A stretch of DNA of 64,000 nt from QWHO01 sp039809865 (GCA_039809865.1 JBDHVW010000006.1:1-64000), one strand, 5' to 3'; shown: positions 1 to 8,596, numbered from the stretch's first letter. Translations and numbers: made by a program. The notes: generated by a model not told the origin, from the letters alone.

Positions 1-117
1 CCCAACCGAAGCCGACTTGCCCTTGTCCGAGCCCCCAGCCGAAGCCGACTTGCCCTTGTCCGAGCCCCCAGCCGAAGCCGACTTGCCCTTGTCCGAGCCC
101 CCAGCCGAAGCCGACTT
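1..117 (-). repeat. 33-bp tandem repeat inside the Ser/Lys-rich gene
   Basis: About 3.5 near-identical copies of a 33-bp unit, with boundaries at about 117, 84, 51 and 18. On the minus strand each copy encodes 11 residues (GKSASAGGSDK). The unit length keeps the frame, so copy number can change without breaking the gene. The array runs off the left edge of the window. Confidence 0.85.
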
Positions 118-798
118 GCCCGAACTGGAAGCCTTACTGGAGCTCTTGCCGGAAGCCGACGGCTTGCTCGTGCTCTTGGAGGACTTCGAGCGCGTGGTCG
201 AGCCCGACCGCTTGCTGCCCGTCGAGCTCGGTTTGGTCCGCGTCTTGGACTTGGAGCCCGAGCTCGAGCTGGAGCCCGACTTCTTGCTGCTCGACTTCTT
301 GCGTGTCGTCCCGGAGCCGCTCGAGCGCGAGGGCGCGGGCGGGCTGGGGCGAGGTGCGGCTGGGGCGGGCGTGGGCCGCTCCGAGGCGGTCCTGCTGCCC
401 GACGAAGGCGAGGAAGAGGCCGTCTTGACCCCGGCCAGGCCACCAGCCGCCGTGGCGGACTCGGACGACGACTCGCCCACGGCCGAATCCCACGCGGACC
501 GCACCGCACTGGCCGGGTTGAAGAGGTTCTGCACCGCCCCCCAGCCCTCTTCCAGCCGACGACTGATGTCCTGACGATTCAGCTGATCGTGGGCTTTAGC
601 GGGGGAAAGGGTCTGCGAGGTCGTCTGCTGACCTCCACTCTCCTCGTGCTTGTCGGCGACGACAGAAGCAGCCTCCTCTGCGGAGGCAGCCCTTTGCTGC
701 TGAGCCTCCTGCAGACGGCTGCGATAACTGTCACGCCGCGTTCTGTCGATCGAGTCGATGGCAAACCTTCCCGGAACGAAAAGTGCACAGTCCCCCAC
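1..798 (-). CDS. Ser/Lys-rich low-complexity protein, C-terminus cut by window edge
   Basis: The minus frame is open from about 840 to the left edge, so the C-terminus lies outside the window. The first start codon after an upstream TAA (841-843) is a GTG at 798-796. The true start is uncertain and no clear ribosome site is visible. The N-terminal ~130 codons look ordinary and partly helical (the segment AKAHDQLNRQDISRRLEEGW is typical). Then comes a Pro/Ser linker and a long disordered tail rich in Ser, Lys and Gly. The tail ends in 11-residue repeats of the form GKSASAGGSDK. No catalytic domain is recognised. The basic Ser/Lys tail resembles histone-H1-like or cell-wall/DNA-binding tails, but this is inference. 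A sigma70-like promoter lies just upstream (838-866). The complementary frame at 17-574 (Leu/Glu/Pro-rich) is judged an antisense shadow. Confidence 0.6.
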   Translation of the reverse strand, partial: MGDCALFVPGRFAIDSIDRTRRDSYRSRLQEAQQQRAASAEEAASVVADKHEESGGQQTTSQTLSPAKAHDQLNRQDISRRLEEGWGAVQNLFNPASAVRSAWDSAVGESSSESATAAGGLAGVKTASSSPSSGSRTASERPTPAPAAPRPSPPAPSRSSGSGTTRKKSSSKKSGSSSSSGSKSKTRTKPSSTGSKRSGSTTRSKSSKSTSKPSASGKSSSKASSSGKSASAGGSDKGKSASAGGSDKGKSASAGGSDKGKSASVG

Positions 799-837
799 TT
801 GAGAGTACCAAGTCCGAGAGACCGGATTGTGAACCCC

Positions 838-866
838 ATGTTAAACAGTGGCTACCATGTTAACAA
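838..866 (-). promoter_or_regulatory. Candidate sigma70-type promoter for the Ser/Lys-rich gene
   Basis: Read on the minus strand: a -35 box TTGTTA (866-861), a 17-bp spacer and a -10 box TAACAT (843-838). The expected transcription start is near 831, about 33 nt before the proposed GTG at 798. The surrounding stretch 841-890 is much more AT-rich than the coding DNA and carries GTTAAC (859-864) and ATTAAC (870-875). Confidence 0.4.
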
Positions 867-979
867 ACCATTAACAATTGTAACAGACTTGTGAAACTCC
901 CACCAGCTCCTCGCGGCTACAAGTTGACACTCCCGCAACACGAGCAACCACGGGCTCGGAATAAGATGCCCGCACCACG

Positions 980-2191
980 ATGAACATTCTCAGCAACACC
1001 CTCCACAAACCCCTGCTCTGGCTGGCGGCCCAGCCCCTCAAGGCCGCCCTCCAGCAAGATTGCCTCTTCCCGCTCGATGTCGTCGAGGACAAAGAAGAGG
1101 AAAGACGCATCCTGAACCAGATCATCCAGGTCCCCAATCTTGCCGCCAGCGCGCAGCAAGTCCTCAAACGCGACCTGGCCGCCTTCCCCGTGCCTCTGCT
1201 CAAGCTTCTGGCAGCGGATGACCTGCTGGTCGTCGGTCTCCGAGCCGGGCAAACCCTGGCCGACACGCCCCGCCTGGTCACCGTCCAACCCGACGTCTAC
1301 CACGGCCACGTGGAGCAGGCCCACCGTCTCCTCGAGCAATCGATGCAGCGCCAGGGCGACGAGAAGCAAAAACGCATCGACGAGCGCGTCCAGGCCGGCG
1401 AGCCGCGCGACTACGTCGAGGCCATGGAGAATCACTGGTGGGCCAAGTGCCTGCAGGACGACCTGTCCAAACAGCTCGTGGACGCCGGCATCGGGTTTGC
1501 CGTCGAGATGCAGAAAGAGCCCTTCAGTATCGACCAGCTGGCCGCCAGCCGCAACGTGGAGAAGGAAGAGCTGGACAACTGGAAGACGACCTTCCACGCC
1601 CTGAACGAGAAGCTGGTCACCACCGACAACGACCAGGCGACGCCCGGACAGGGCATCATCCTCATTCCCTACGCCTACTATCGCGGGCGCGCCGTCTCCG
1701 AGGTCACGCTCAAGCAGGCCCTCGACTTCAAAGCGCAGCGCGCCAAGGACGCCATGGGCATCCATAACAGCGAGGAGCGGATGATCACGCTCTACGAAGA
1801 CTATCTCTTCGACCCGGCGCCCGAGGCAGGCCACCACCGCGTGGCCATTCACGAGACCGGCCACGCGCTCGACCACGCCCTCGAGCGCGTCACCAACGTC
1901 CCCGGCCTGGGGGCCGAGCATCGCGCCAGGGTGGACGCCTTCTACCAGCGAGACAAACAAGCGTTGAAAGAGAAAGGCGTCGACCACTTCACCAGCGATC
2001 GGGCCAAGGACAGCGTGCGCGAGTACTTCGCAGAGGCCGTGGAAGCCTATCTGACGGTCGATATGCAGGACGGTCAGGAGTTCTACAAGCCCCACAACAA
2101 CCGCGAGCAACTCCAGAAGCGTAACCCCGAGCTGTTCCAGTACGTCGACTGGATCTTCCACATGGAAGGTCCGTTCGAGCTTACGGCCTAG
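980..2191 (+). CDS. Lethal-factor-like zinc metallopeptidase (HExxH)
   Basis: 403 residues with no signal peptide. The C-terminal third carries a gluzincin-type active site: H291-E-T-G-H295 gives two zinc ligands and the general base. A downstream EYFAEAVEAY segment (about 348-357) supplies the likely third ligand (Glu). A final stretch follows in which PELFQYVDWIF resembles the end of the anthrax-lethal-factor/Pro-Pro-endopeptidase (M34, ATLF) fold. The N-terminal ~200 residues are helical and unrecognised. Role and substrate are unknown; without a secretion signal it is either cytosolic or leaves by a non-Sec route. It is convergent with the DUF4336 gene, and the two share the CTAG at 2188-2191 as stop codons. 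The family call rests on motif and end pattern, and M90-like is an alternative. Confidence 0.75.
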   Translation: MNILSNTLHKPLLWLAAQPLKAALQQDCLFPLDVVEDKEEERRILNQIIQVPNLAASAQQVLKRDLAAFPVPLLKLLAADDLLVVGLRAGQTLADTPRLVTVQPDVYHGHVEQAHRLLEQSMQRQGDEKQKRIDERVQAGEPRDYVEAMENHWWAKCLQDDLSKQLVDAGIGFAVEMQKEPFSIDQLAASRNVEKEELDNWKTTFHALNEKLVTTDNDQATPGQGIILIPYAYYRGRAVSEVTLKQALDFKAQRAKDAMGIHNSEERMITLYEDYLFDPAPEAGHHRVAIHETGHALDHALERVTNVPGLGAEHRARVDAFYQRDKQALKEKGVDHFTSDRAKDSVREYFAEAVEAYLTVDMQDGQEFYKPHNNREQLQKRNPELFQYVDWIFHMEGPFELTA

Positions 2192-2823
2192 AGCCAACCC
2201 CGACGGGCGAAGCCCTCACGAAACGTCTCGCGGGCGTCCTGCGAGACGACCTCTCCATGGCCCACGACGATGCGCTCGAAGGGCCACTGCAGGATGCGCT
2301 GCACCGAGCGGCGGAAAGCGGCACGGTCGCGCACCAGGAGATGCGTTGACCGAGGGCAGGCAAAGCAGCCGTAGGCTCCATCCAGCTTCAGGGCCAACCG
2401 GGTCCAGGCCGACGGGGAATGCAGGATGTTGAAGCCGATGTCCGTCAGGATCAGCGTGGCGCTGGGGGCATGGAAGAACACGAACTCCTGCAGAAAAGGA
2501 ATTCCCTCCACCAGCAGCAGCTCGATCTCGTCCCCCCAGGAAGCAACGCTCAGGTCCTCGAGCGAGAGCTCGGGATGCTTGCGAAAAACCCCCGGCGAGG
2601 CAACCAATCGGGCCTGCGGGTAGAGCTGGCCGACCCGGCCGAGGTTCATGTGGTGCATGGAGTTGGGTGCCACGAGAAAACGAACGTCCCCCAGCGATGC
2701 ATCCACGCCCGGACCGGGAGAGTGCACCCATAAACCGCCATCTGACAGGCGAATCATCGTGGTCTGCACGCCAATCTGCATCCCCATGAAGCTCAGGGGC
2801 TGATTCAAAAACGACACATCCAT
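2188..2823 (-). CDS. DUF4336 family protein (metallo-beta-lactamase-like fold)
   Basis: 211 residues. The pattern fits DUF4336: an N-terminal strand region with GGLWVHSP, then VAPNSMHHMNLG, a YPQARLVASPG motif, and a central FVFFHAPSATLILTDIGFN segment. It ends in GHGEVV followed by a short basic tail. The family resembles metallo-beta-lactamase proteins, but its reaction is not established. In this copy the HxHxDH zinc motif of true MBL enzymes is not present; only HH and GHG remain. It is divergent from the small acidic gene at 2959 (135-bp gap) and convergent with the zinc peptidase at 980. Start: ATG 2823, the first in the conserved frame. Confidence 0.75.
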   Translation of the reverse strand: MDVSFLNQPLSFMGMQIGVQTTMIRLSDGGLWVHSPGPGVDASLGDVRFLVAPNSMHHMNLGRVGQLYPQARLVASPGVFRKHPELSLEDLSVASWGDEIELLLVEGIPFLQEFVFFHAPSATLILTDIGFNILHSPSAWTRLALKLDGAYGCFACPRSTHLLVRDRAAFRRSVQRILQWPFERIVVGHGEVVSQDARETFREGFARRGWL

Positions 2824-2958
2824 GGCGGCGTCTTCGACGGGGGTAGGAATATCTCACCCTCCGGGTACGACTATCCCTATACTTCCGGTCAGTTTTGAGG
2901 GATAATACGAACAGGAACTTTAGAGGAGTTTCTGCGGTTTAAGGAGTGGGAGGTAGAA

Positions 2959-3192
2959 ATGCTGAGAACCCGCAGAACCCGCACCCTATCCATCGGGACC
3001 GGGCGAGTCAGACTCGAAGGCTCGGGAACGGTCCGGATCGACTGGTCGGAACCCTCCGGCTATTACGGTGGGATCCACCTTGACGACTCGGGCTACTCCG
3101 AGACTCACGCCGTCGGATTTTCCATTCCCACTTCGGTGGACTGGGACGAGGTTGAGGACGACGATGACGATGAGGACGACGACTGGGACTAA
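2959..3192 (+). CDS. Small protein with acidic Asp/Glu tail
   Basis: 77 residues. A strong Shine-Dalgarno (GGGAGG, about 2946-2951) precedes ATG 2959, and a Rho-independent hairpin follows the stop, so this looks like a real single-gene unit. The N-terminal half is basic and beta-like (LSIGTGRVRLEGSGTVRIDW). The last ~17 residues are almost all Asp/Glu ending in DDDWD. No family is recognised. Acidic C-terminal tails often mediate binding to basic partners or metals, but nothing here shows which. Confidence 0.6.
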   Translation: MLRTRRTRTLSIGTGRVRLEGSGTVRIDWSEPSGYYGGIHLDDSGYSETHAVGFSIPTSVDWDEVEDDDDDEDDDWD

Positions 3193-3210
3193 CGCCCCCC
3201 GTTGACGCAA

Positions 3211-3244
3211 AAAAAGCCGCCCGGTGCGAACCGGACGGCTTTTT
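3211..3244. terminator. Bidirectional Rho-independent terminator
   Basis: Inverted repeat AAAAAGCCGCCCGGT / ACCGGACGGCTTTTT with a 4-nt loop and one mismatch. A tracts on one side and T tracts on the other suit termination of both the small acidic gene (+) and the 287-residue gene (-) that ends at 3254. Confidence 0.85.
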
Positions 3245-3253
3245 CGATCGTGG

Positions 3254-4117
3254 TCAGTTCTTCAGGGCTTCATTGGTGGCGTCGTAGTAATCTTTGACAG
3301 CCTCGCCCGTCTTCTTGACCGAGGAGCCCAGGCCGTTGGTGTAGCCTTCCTTGGCGCCGATGGCCAGTCCGTAGAGGGCGCCGCCCACCACTCCCAGAGG
3401 AGCGGCCAGCACCGCGGCCGGGGGCACCAGGACCGACAGGGTCACCTTCTGGACCGGACCCATGTCGCTCTTCCAGATCTCTTTGTAGGCTTTCACGACG
3501 CCACGGGGCGTCTGGCCCAGGGTGACCAGGCCGATGCCCACGCCATCGATGGCGGCCCCGGCGGCAGCGCCAACCACGGCCTTGCCACCCTCGATCACGT
3601 GAATGTCGTAGGGTTTCTCGCCGGGCTGGAGCGGCTCGGCCTCATACTTGCGCAATTCGTCGATCAGCTTGCCGGACAGCTCGTTGTGGAACTTCTTGAC
3701 ATCCTTGCCACACTCTCTGGCTGCGCTGCCCACGCCGTGCTCCACACCCTCCTGGAAGCCGTGGAACAGGCCGTAGCCGGCCGAGCCGAGGGCCACCAGC
3801 ACCGGGGTGGCGATGGCGGCGGCAGGGAGCAGCACGGCGATGGTGGTCTTGAGCACCGGGCCAATCTGCTGCGTATTGTAGAGAGCTTTGTAGCTCTGAT
3901 AAACGGCTTCGGGGGCGCGGTAGAGCGAGGAGGCGGTGTTGCCGACGGTCTCGATGGCCGCGCCGACGACGGCGCCGCCCAGGCCGGACAGCGCCTGGCC
4001 GATGGTCCAATCCTTCTCGGTCTCCTGCGGCGGAGCCTGAGGAGGCGTCTGGGCCGGAGGCTGCTGGTTGGTCGCGCGCGATACGTTGGAAAATCTGGGT
4101 AAGGTGGCGGTGATCAT
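3254..4117 (-). CDS. Internally duplicated Gly/Ala-rich membrane-associated protein
   Basis: 287 residues, no classical signal peptide. After a Pro/Gln-rich leader (about 10-35) the protein consists of two homologous halves, roughly residues 43-146 and 177-283. Each half has a Gly/Ala-rich hydrophobic helix, an amphipathic segment, the signature GPV-K-T followed by VLLPAA or VLVPPA, a second hydrophobic stretch, a Gly-rich turn (GYGLFHGFQEGVEHG or LYGLAIGAKEGYTNG) and a Lys-rich helix. This suggests two hairpins that insert into or lie on a membrane. No known family is recognised. SD-like AAGGGG lies about 12 nt before ATG 4117. It ends at the shared terminator. Upstream lie two GTTAAC sites (4186, 4207). 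Confidence 0.7.
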   Translation of the reverse strand: MITATLPRFSNVSRATNQQPPAQTPPQAPPQETEKDWTIGQALSGLGGAVVGAAIETVGNTASSLYRAPEAVYQSYKALYNTQQIGPVLKTTIAVLLPAAAIATPVLVALGSAGYGLFHGFQEGVEHGVGSAARECGKDVKKFHNELSGKLIDELRKYEAEPLQPGEKPYDIHVIEGGKAVVGAAAGAAIDGVGIGLVTLGQTPRGVVKAYKEIWKSDMGPVQKVTLSVLVPPAAVLAAPLGVVGGALYGLAIGAKEGYTNGLGSSVKKTGEAVKDYYDATNEALKN

Positions 4118-4261
4118 CTATGTCTATCCCCTTTCGAATCTGGCCGCATCTTATGCATCGCCCGTGGGCGGAGGGTTGCTCGGGTGTTAACTGGAGTTTC
4201 CGGCTTGTTAACCTCGCGCCGGGGGGAGAGGGAACGGCCAGATTCAAGAGAATGCGCGCCC

Positions 4262-5401
4262 ATGCGCAAACTTTCGTTGCTTCTCGTGCTTTCCGTGGCG
4301 GTGCTGGTGCAGAACAGCCTGGGAGAATCGGCCCCGTCGGCCTGGGAAACGGTCTCCCCGCCCAAGGAGAAAATCGGGCTCTACATCGAGCCCCAACTGC
4401 TGTGCGTGCGGGACCGGCTGCACCTGATCTTCGCCGGGACCAACCCCAAGGCCATCAACCCCGAGATCATGCAATGTTACCGCACGGACGGCGACCAGGA
4501 CTGGTCCGAGGTCCGTGCGCCCTTCTTCGGGTTGGACCAGTCGCGCGTGCGCAACCTGGCCGTGTGCAGCACCCGCTATGCGCTGGGACTCATCTTCCAG
4601 CGTCAGCTCACGCAGGGCGAGAAAGCCTTCGAGGTCGACTTTACCCTGAGCGCCGACAACGGCATCGAGTGGATCCAGCCGGTCCTGGTGGACAGCTTTG
4701 TCTGCGAGTCACGCGACGGCACCAGCGTGGCCGTGGCCGGGCGCGAGAAGAGCAACAAGATCGAGTTCGCGGCCGCCTGGGCGACCGAAGGGAACGGCGT
4801 GAAGGCGGCCCTCCTCAACCTCCGCGACCCGGTGCGCGCCCCCGCCAAGAGCGTGGGCTATCACTCCAGCCTGTCCCCGAAGGTCATGATCGGGGGTCAC
4901 ACCGACGGAGGTTTTGGCGTGGTCTGGTCCGACTCCACGGGTCTGCGCTCGGTGCGCCTCAAGCCGATCAGCGGCGAGGCCGACACCACCACGACCCTCA
5001 TCACCAAGGACGTGCAGAACAACTTCGCCCTGGCCTCGCGGGCGCGCGGGCCGCTGGAGCTGGTGACCAACCTGGGCTCCGAGACCTACGCTTACGGCTG
5101 GGAGAACGGGGAGTGGAAGCGCAACACCGGCATCGGCGCGGCGCCCACCGCCCCGCCCGTGCCCGGCCCCAATCCCGTGGCAGCCATCGACAACGACGAC
5201 AAGATGCACGTGCTCTACCAGCCGACCGGCGGCAGCGACGTCTACTACACCACCAACAAGAGCGGGTCGTGGAGCGCGCCCGAGAAGGTCTTCACCATGA
5301 AAAGCCCCAATGCGCCCTACAGCATCGCCTGCACCGACAAATACGTCTGGGCCTGCTACGGTTACGGCACATTCCTGGTGATGGGTCGGCGTCCGCGTTG
5401 A
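4262..5401 (+). CDS. Secreted propeller/BNR-like protein
   Basis: 379 residues from ATG 4262, which opens a clear signal peptide (MRKLSLLLVLSVAVLVQNSLG). The in-frame codons upstream to 4184 are not signal-like. The mature part has repeated short beta segments with W-S, SADNG and STGLRSVR-type turns typical of exo-sialidase/BNR or other beta-propeller repeats (for example ADNGIEWIQPVLVD, and TNKSGSWSAPEKVF near the end). No Asp-box is perfect and no catalytic residue can be assigned, so an enzymatic role is not claimed. Its stop overlaps the start of the DUF523 gene (TTGA at 5398-5401), implying translational coupling. Confidence 0.65.
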   Translation: MRKLSLLLVLSVAVLVQNSLGESAPSAWETVSPPKEKIGLYIEPQLLCVRDRLHLIFAGTNPKAINPEIMQCYRTDGDQDWSEVRAPFFGLDQSRVRNLAVCSTRYALGLIFQRQLTQGEKAFEVDFTLSADNGIEWIQPVLVDSFVCESRDGTSVAVAGREKSNKIEFAAAWATEGNGVKAALLNLRDPVRAPAKSVGYHSSLSPKVMIGGHTDGGFGVVWSDSTGLRSVRLKPISGEADTTTTLITKDVQNNFALASRARGPLELVTNLGSETYAYGWENGEWKRNTGIGAAPTAPPVPGPNPVAAIDNDDKMHVLYQPTGGSDVYYTTNKSGSWSAPEKVFTMKSPNAPYSIACTDKYVWACYGYGTFLVMGRRPR

Positions 5402-5898
5402 AACTGGCCGTCTCGGCCTGCCTGGCGGGCGTGTGCTGCCGCTATGACGGCTGCTCCAAGCCCCACTCCGTGGTCCAGGAGTTGATCGCCCGGGGAGAAG
5501 AAGTGGTGCTGATCTGCCCGGAGGAGCTGGGCGGTCTCGGCACTCCCCGGCCTCGGGCGGCTCTCCAGGGCGGCGATGGCCAGGCCGTCTGGGAGGGTGC
5601 TGCGCGCGTCGTGGACGAGAACGGGCGCGACGTCACGGCCGAGTTCAAGCTGGGGGCCGAGCGGGCGCTCGAGCAGATCGAGGGCATCCAGAGAGCGGTC
5701 CTCAAGCAGCACAGCCCAAGCTGCGGCTGCAACAGTCCCCATCAGGGGGGCGACGGGGTGACTGCGGCGCTCTTCAAGCGGCACGGCATCGAGGTCTGCA
5801 CCGAGGACGACCTACTCGTGCCGGAGAGCCTGAATGGGGTCGAGCTTGGCCGCCTGCAGGGCCGGGTAGAACCCGAAGAAGATCCCCACCAGCACTGA
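5398..5898 (+). CDS. DUF523 family protein
   Basis: 166 residues from a TTG at 5398 that overlaps the previous stop. The N-terminus KLAVSACLAGVCCRYDG and the later LKQHSPSCGCN with paired cysteines are hallmarks of DUF523, a small Cys-containing family possibly binding metal or Fe-S. The reaction is unknown. The family core ends around VCTEDDL; the last ~30 residues run past the stop of the oppositely oriented permease gene (87-bp tail-to-tail overlap, 5812-5898) and look like read-through sequence without family similarity. Confidence 0.75.
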   Translation: MKLAVSACLAGVCCRYDGCSKPHSVVQELIARGEEVVLICPEELGGLGTPRPRAALQGGDGQAVWEGAARVVDENGRDVTAEFKLGAERALEQIEGIQRAVLKQHSPSCGCNSPHQGGDGVTAALFKRHGIEVCTEDDLLVPESLNGVELGRLQGRVEPEEDPHQH

Positions 5899-7026
5899 GA
5901 AGACGAAGCTGATCATCACCGAGCCGGTGCTCACGCCCGGGGGCCAGCTGAAGACGTCCGCCAGCAGGTAGGCGGCGCCGATCCCCAATCCGATGCCGAT
6001 GAGGCCGCCCATCACCGAAAGCACCACCGCCTCCACCAGGAACTGCAGCAGGATGTCCGCCCCGCGCGCTCCGATGGCCATCCGGATGCCGATCTCGCGG
6101 ATTCGCTCGGTGACGCTCACGAGCATGATGTTCATGATGCCGATACCGCCCACGAGCAGACTCACCGAGGCGATGCTGCCGAGCAGGGTGGTGAAGACCC
6201 TGGTCGCTTCTCCGGCGGCTTTGGAGATCTCCGCCTGGTTGTAAGCGTAGTAAGGTTCCTCTTCGTCCTCGGGGACGCGATGTCGCTGGCGCAGCAACTC
6301 CATCACCTGTTTCTGGGTGGAGCCGACGCGGTCGGCCTGCCTGGCCGAGACGGTGATGCAATTGAGCCCGCGTCCGCGCTGCATACGGCGCTGAGCGGTG
6401 GTGTAGGGCAGCAGCACCATGTCGTCGCGCACGCCGCCGTAGCTGGCGTCGCCTTTGGTTTCGAGCACGCCGACGACCTGGCAAGGAACGGCTCCCAGCC
6501 GAACCACCTGACCGACCGGGTCGCTGGAGCCGAACAGCTTCTCCTTGACGGTCTTACCCAGCAAGCAGACGGGCGCGGCGGCCTGCACCTCGTTGTCGTT
6601 GAACACCCGCCCCTGCGCCGCCGGCCAGTTGCGGGCCACGAAATACTCGGGCGAGGTGGCGGTGTAACTGGTCGCCCAGTTCTGCGAGCCGAAGACCACC
6701 TGCACGTCGCCGCGCAGCATGGGGGCGGCGGTCATGACGTTGGGGAGCTCGCGAATGGCGAGGCAGTCCTCCATCGTCAGCTCGCGCCCCGTCCCCTGGC
6801 CCGTGCGCGTGCCGCCGCGCCGGCCCGAGCCCGGATAGAGCATCACCGTGTTGGTCCCCATGCCCGCGATCTCTTTCTCCACCGAGATGCGGGCGCCGTT
6901 GCCCACGCTCAGCATCGCGATGACCGCCCCCACCCCGATGATCATGCCCAGCATGGTGAGCAGCGTGCGCATCTTGCGCCGCCACAGCGAGCGCCAGGCC
7001 AGGCGCAGCGTCAGCCAGAAGCTCAT
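5812..7026 (-). CDS. MacB/FtsX-type ABC transporter permease
   Basis: 404 residues. It has the standard layout: TM1 near residues 20-40 (LLTMLGMIIGVGAVIAMLSV), a large periplasmic MacB_PCD domain (about 45-260), then three TM helices with the FtsX signature (VGGIGIMNIMLVSVTERIREIG, about 290-312), ending in LDPIQALRHE. The family couples to a separate or fused ATPase and a periplasmic adaptor to move lipoproteins, peptides or lipids across the envelope by mechanotransmission. It follows the MacA-like gene by 22 bp in one operon. No ATP-binding subunit is encoded on either side in this window. Confidence 0.85.
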   Translation of the reverse strand: MSFWLTLRLAWRSLWRRKMRTLLTMLGMIIGVGAVIAMLSVGNGARISVEKEIAGMGTNTVMLYPGSGRRGGTRTGQGTGRELTMEDCLAIRELPNVMTAAPMLRGDVQVVFGSQNWATSYTATSPEYFVARNWPAAQGRVFNDNEVQAAAPVCLLGKTVKEKLFGSSDPVGQVVRLGAVPCQVVGVLETKGDASYGGVRDDMVLLPYTTAQRRMQRGRGLNCITVSARQADRVGSTQKQVMELLRQRHRVPEDEEEPYYAYNQAEISKAAGEATRVFTTLLGSIASVSLLVGGIGIMNIMLVSVTERIREIGIRMAIGARGADILLQFLVEAVVLSVMGGLIGIGLGIGAAYLLADVFSWPPGVSTGSVMISFVFSVLVGIFFGFYPALQAAKLDPIQALRHE

Positions 7027-7048
7027 GAGAGCGGGGTCGACCGTTTCA

Positions 7049-8596
7049 CTAGAAGAGCACCGGCCGCTTCTTCTTCTGCCCCGGGCCTTTCTCGCCCACG
7101 ATGACCTTTTCGCCCTCTTTCAGGTCGCCTTGCAGCACCTCGGTGACCTCGCCATCGGAGATCCCCACGCGGATCTCCCGCTTCTGGGGCGGGCCCGTGG
7201 GTGACGGCACCCAGACCGTGGCCGGGCGTCCCGGCAGCTGCTTGGGACGAACGGAGTGCACCTTCTTGTGCTCGCTCTCGTCCTCGTCGTCGGCGTCCTC
7301 GGCCTCGGGCGGCAGAAAGAGCGTGGCCGCGTTGGGCACGGTCAGGACGTGCTCGTGGGTGTCGATCGAGACCTCCACCGTGGCCGTCATGCCGGGGCGG
7401 AGCAACAGCTCGGGATTGGGCGCGCTGACCAGTACCCCGTAGACCACCACGTTGTTCTTCTGCGCCTGATCGGCCGCTTCCACAGGCCCCACGCGGACCT
7501 GCGTGACCTTGCCCTCGAACGATTTGCCCGGATGCGCATCCACCTTGAAACTGACCTTCTGGCCCTCTTTCAGGGGCCCGATGTCGGCCTCGCTCACCTC
7601 GACGCGCACCTGCATGGCGTGCAGGTCGCGGGCGATCTTGAAGAGCTCGGGCACCTGGTAGGAGGCCTGAACCGTCTGGCCGACATCGATCTTGCGCGAG
7701 ATCACGGTGCCCTTGATGGGACTCTTGATGGTGGCCCGGTCCAGGTCGACCAGCGCGGTGCGCAGGCTGGCCTCGGCCTGGCGCACCTGGGCCTGGGCCG
7801 AGCGCACCTGGGCCTGAGCGGCCTCACGCAAAGCGTGGGCGGCCTGAAGGCGCGTGTTGGCCGCCTTCAGCTCGCTCCTGGACGAGGACAGTCGCGAGCG
7901 AGCCTCGTTGTTGCCCGAGCGCGACTCGTGTCGCTGAGCCATGGCGGTGGCGTAGGCGGCCTCGGCCACTTTGTAGTCGGTGCGCTTCTGGTCCGCATCC
8001 GACCTGGGCACCAGGTCGCGCCGCGAGAGCTCCTCGTAGCGCTTGGACTGCAACAGGGCCTGCTCCACCTCGGCTTTGGCCTTGAGAACACCCGCATCGG
8101 CGCTCTCCTCGCCGGCCCGGGCCGAGTCGACCTGGGCCTGGGCCTGGTCGAGCTGCCCGTGAGCCACGTCCACGTTCGCCTCGGCCTGGGCCACTCCGGC
8201 GTCGGCGTTGGAGAGATTGGCTACCTGGTTCGTCAGGGTGGCGGTCGCACCGTCCAGCGAGGCCTGGGCCTGCGAGACCCGGGCCTGGAACGCCGAGGGG
8301 TCGAGCACGGCCAGAACCTGACCTTCCTCGACCTGGGAGTTGAAATCAACCAGCACCTTCATGACCGGCCCCGAAACCTGCGAGCCGACCGTGACGGTGG
8401 TCAGGGCCTCGAGCGTGCCCGTGGCCGAGATGTGGGCGGTGACGTCGGCCCGCTGGACCTCTTTGGTCTCGTATTCGGGCGGTGGATCCGGGGCGAAGAA
8501 CTTGCGGTAAACCAGATACCCCCCCACGACCACCACCAGAAGCAGCAGCAGGAGGCGCCAGGGGTGCCGTCGGGGAGGAGCGGTTTGCACGGTCAT
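7049..8596 (-). CDS. MacA/HlyD-type periplasmic membrane-fusion protein
   Basis: 515 residues, longer than typical MacA (~370). It has an N-terminal anchor (about 14-32), a first biotinyl-lipoyl half (TVGSQVSGPVMKVLVDFNSQVEEGQVL), then an unusually long Ala/Gln/Glu-rich alpha-helical hairpin (about 95-285). The second lipoyl half (IKSPIKGTVISRKIDVGQTV) and beta-barrel and membrane-proximal domains follow, with an Asp/Glu-rich insertion near 430-445 (EAEDADDEDESEHKK). The family bridges an inner-membrane transporter to an outer-membrane channel. The long hairpin suggests a deep periplasm or a TolC-independent design. It sits between the lipoprotein gene (upstream, 44 bp) and the permease. Confidence 0.85.
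   Translation of the reverse strand: MTVQTAPPRRHPWRLLLLLLVVVVGGYLVYRKFFAPDPPPEYETKEVQRADVTAHISATGTLEALTTVTVGSQVSGPVMKVLVDFNSQVEEGQVLAVLDPSAFQARVSQAQASLDGATATLTNQVANLSNADAGVAQAEANVDVAHGQLDQAQAQVDSARAGEESADAGVLKAKAEVEQALLQSKRYEELSRRDLVPRSDADQKRTDYKVAEAAYATAMAQRHESRSGNNEARSRLSSSRSELKAANTRLQAAHALREAAQAQVRSAQAQVRQAEASLRTALVDLDRATIKSPIKGTVISRKIDVGQTVQASYQVPELFKIARDLHAMQVRVEVSEADIGPLKEGQKVSFKVDAHPGKSFEGKVTQVRVGPVEAADQAQKNNVVVYGVLVSAPNPELLLRPGMTATVEVSIDTHEHVLTVPNAATLFLPPEAEDADDEDESEHKKVHSVRPKQLPGRPATVWVPSPTGPPQKREIRVGISDGEVTEVLQGDLKEGEKVIVGEKGPGQKKKRPVLF

Noticed and set aside
917..2197. A 426-codon minus frame opposite the zinc peptidase
   Set aside because: Same antisense effect; the plus strand has HETGH and a coherent protein.
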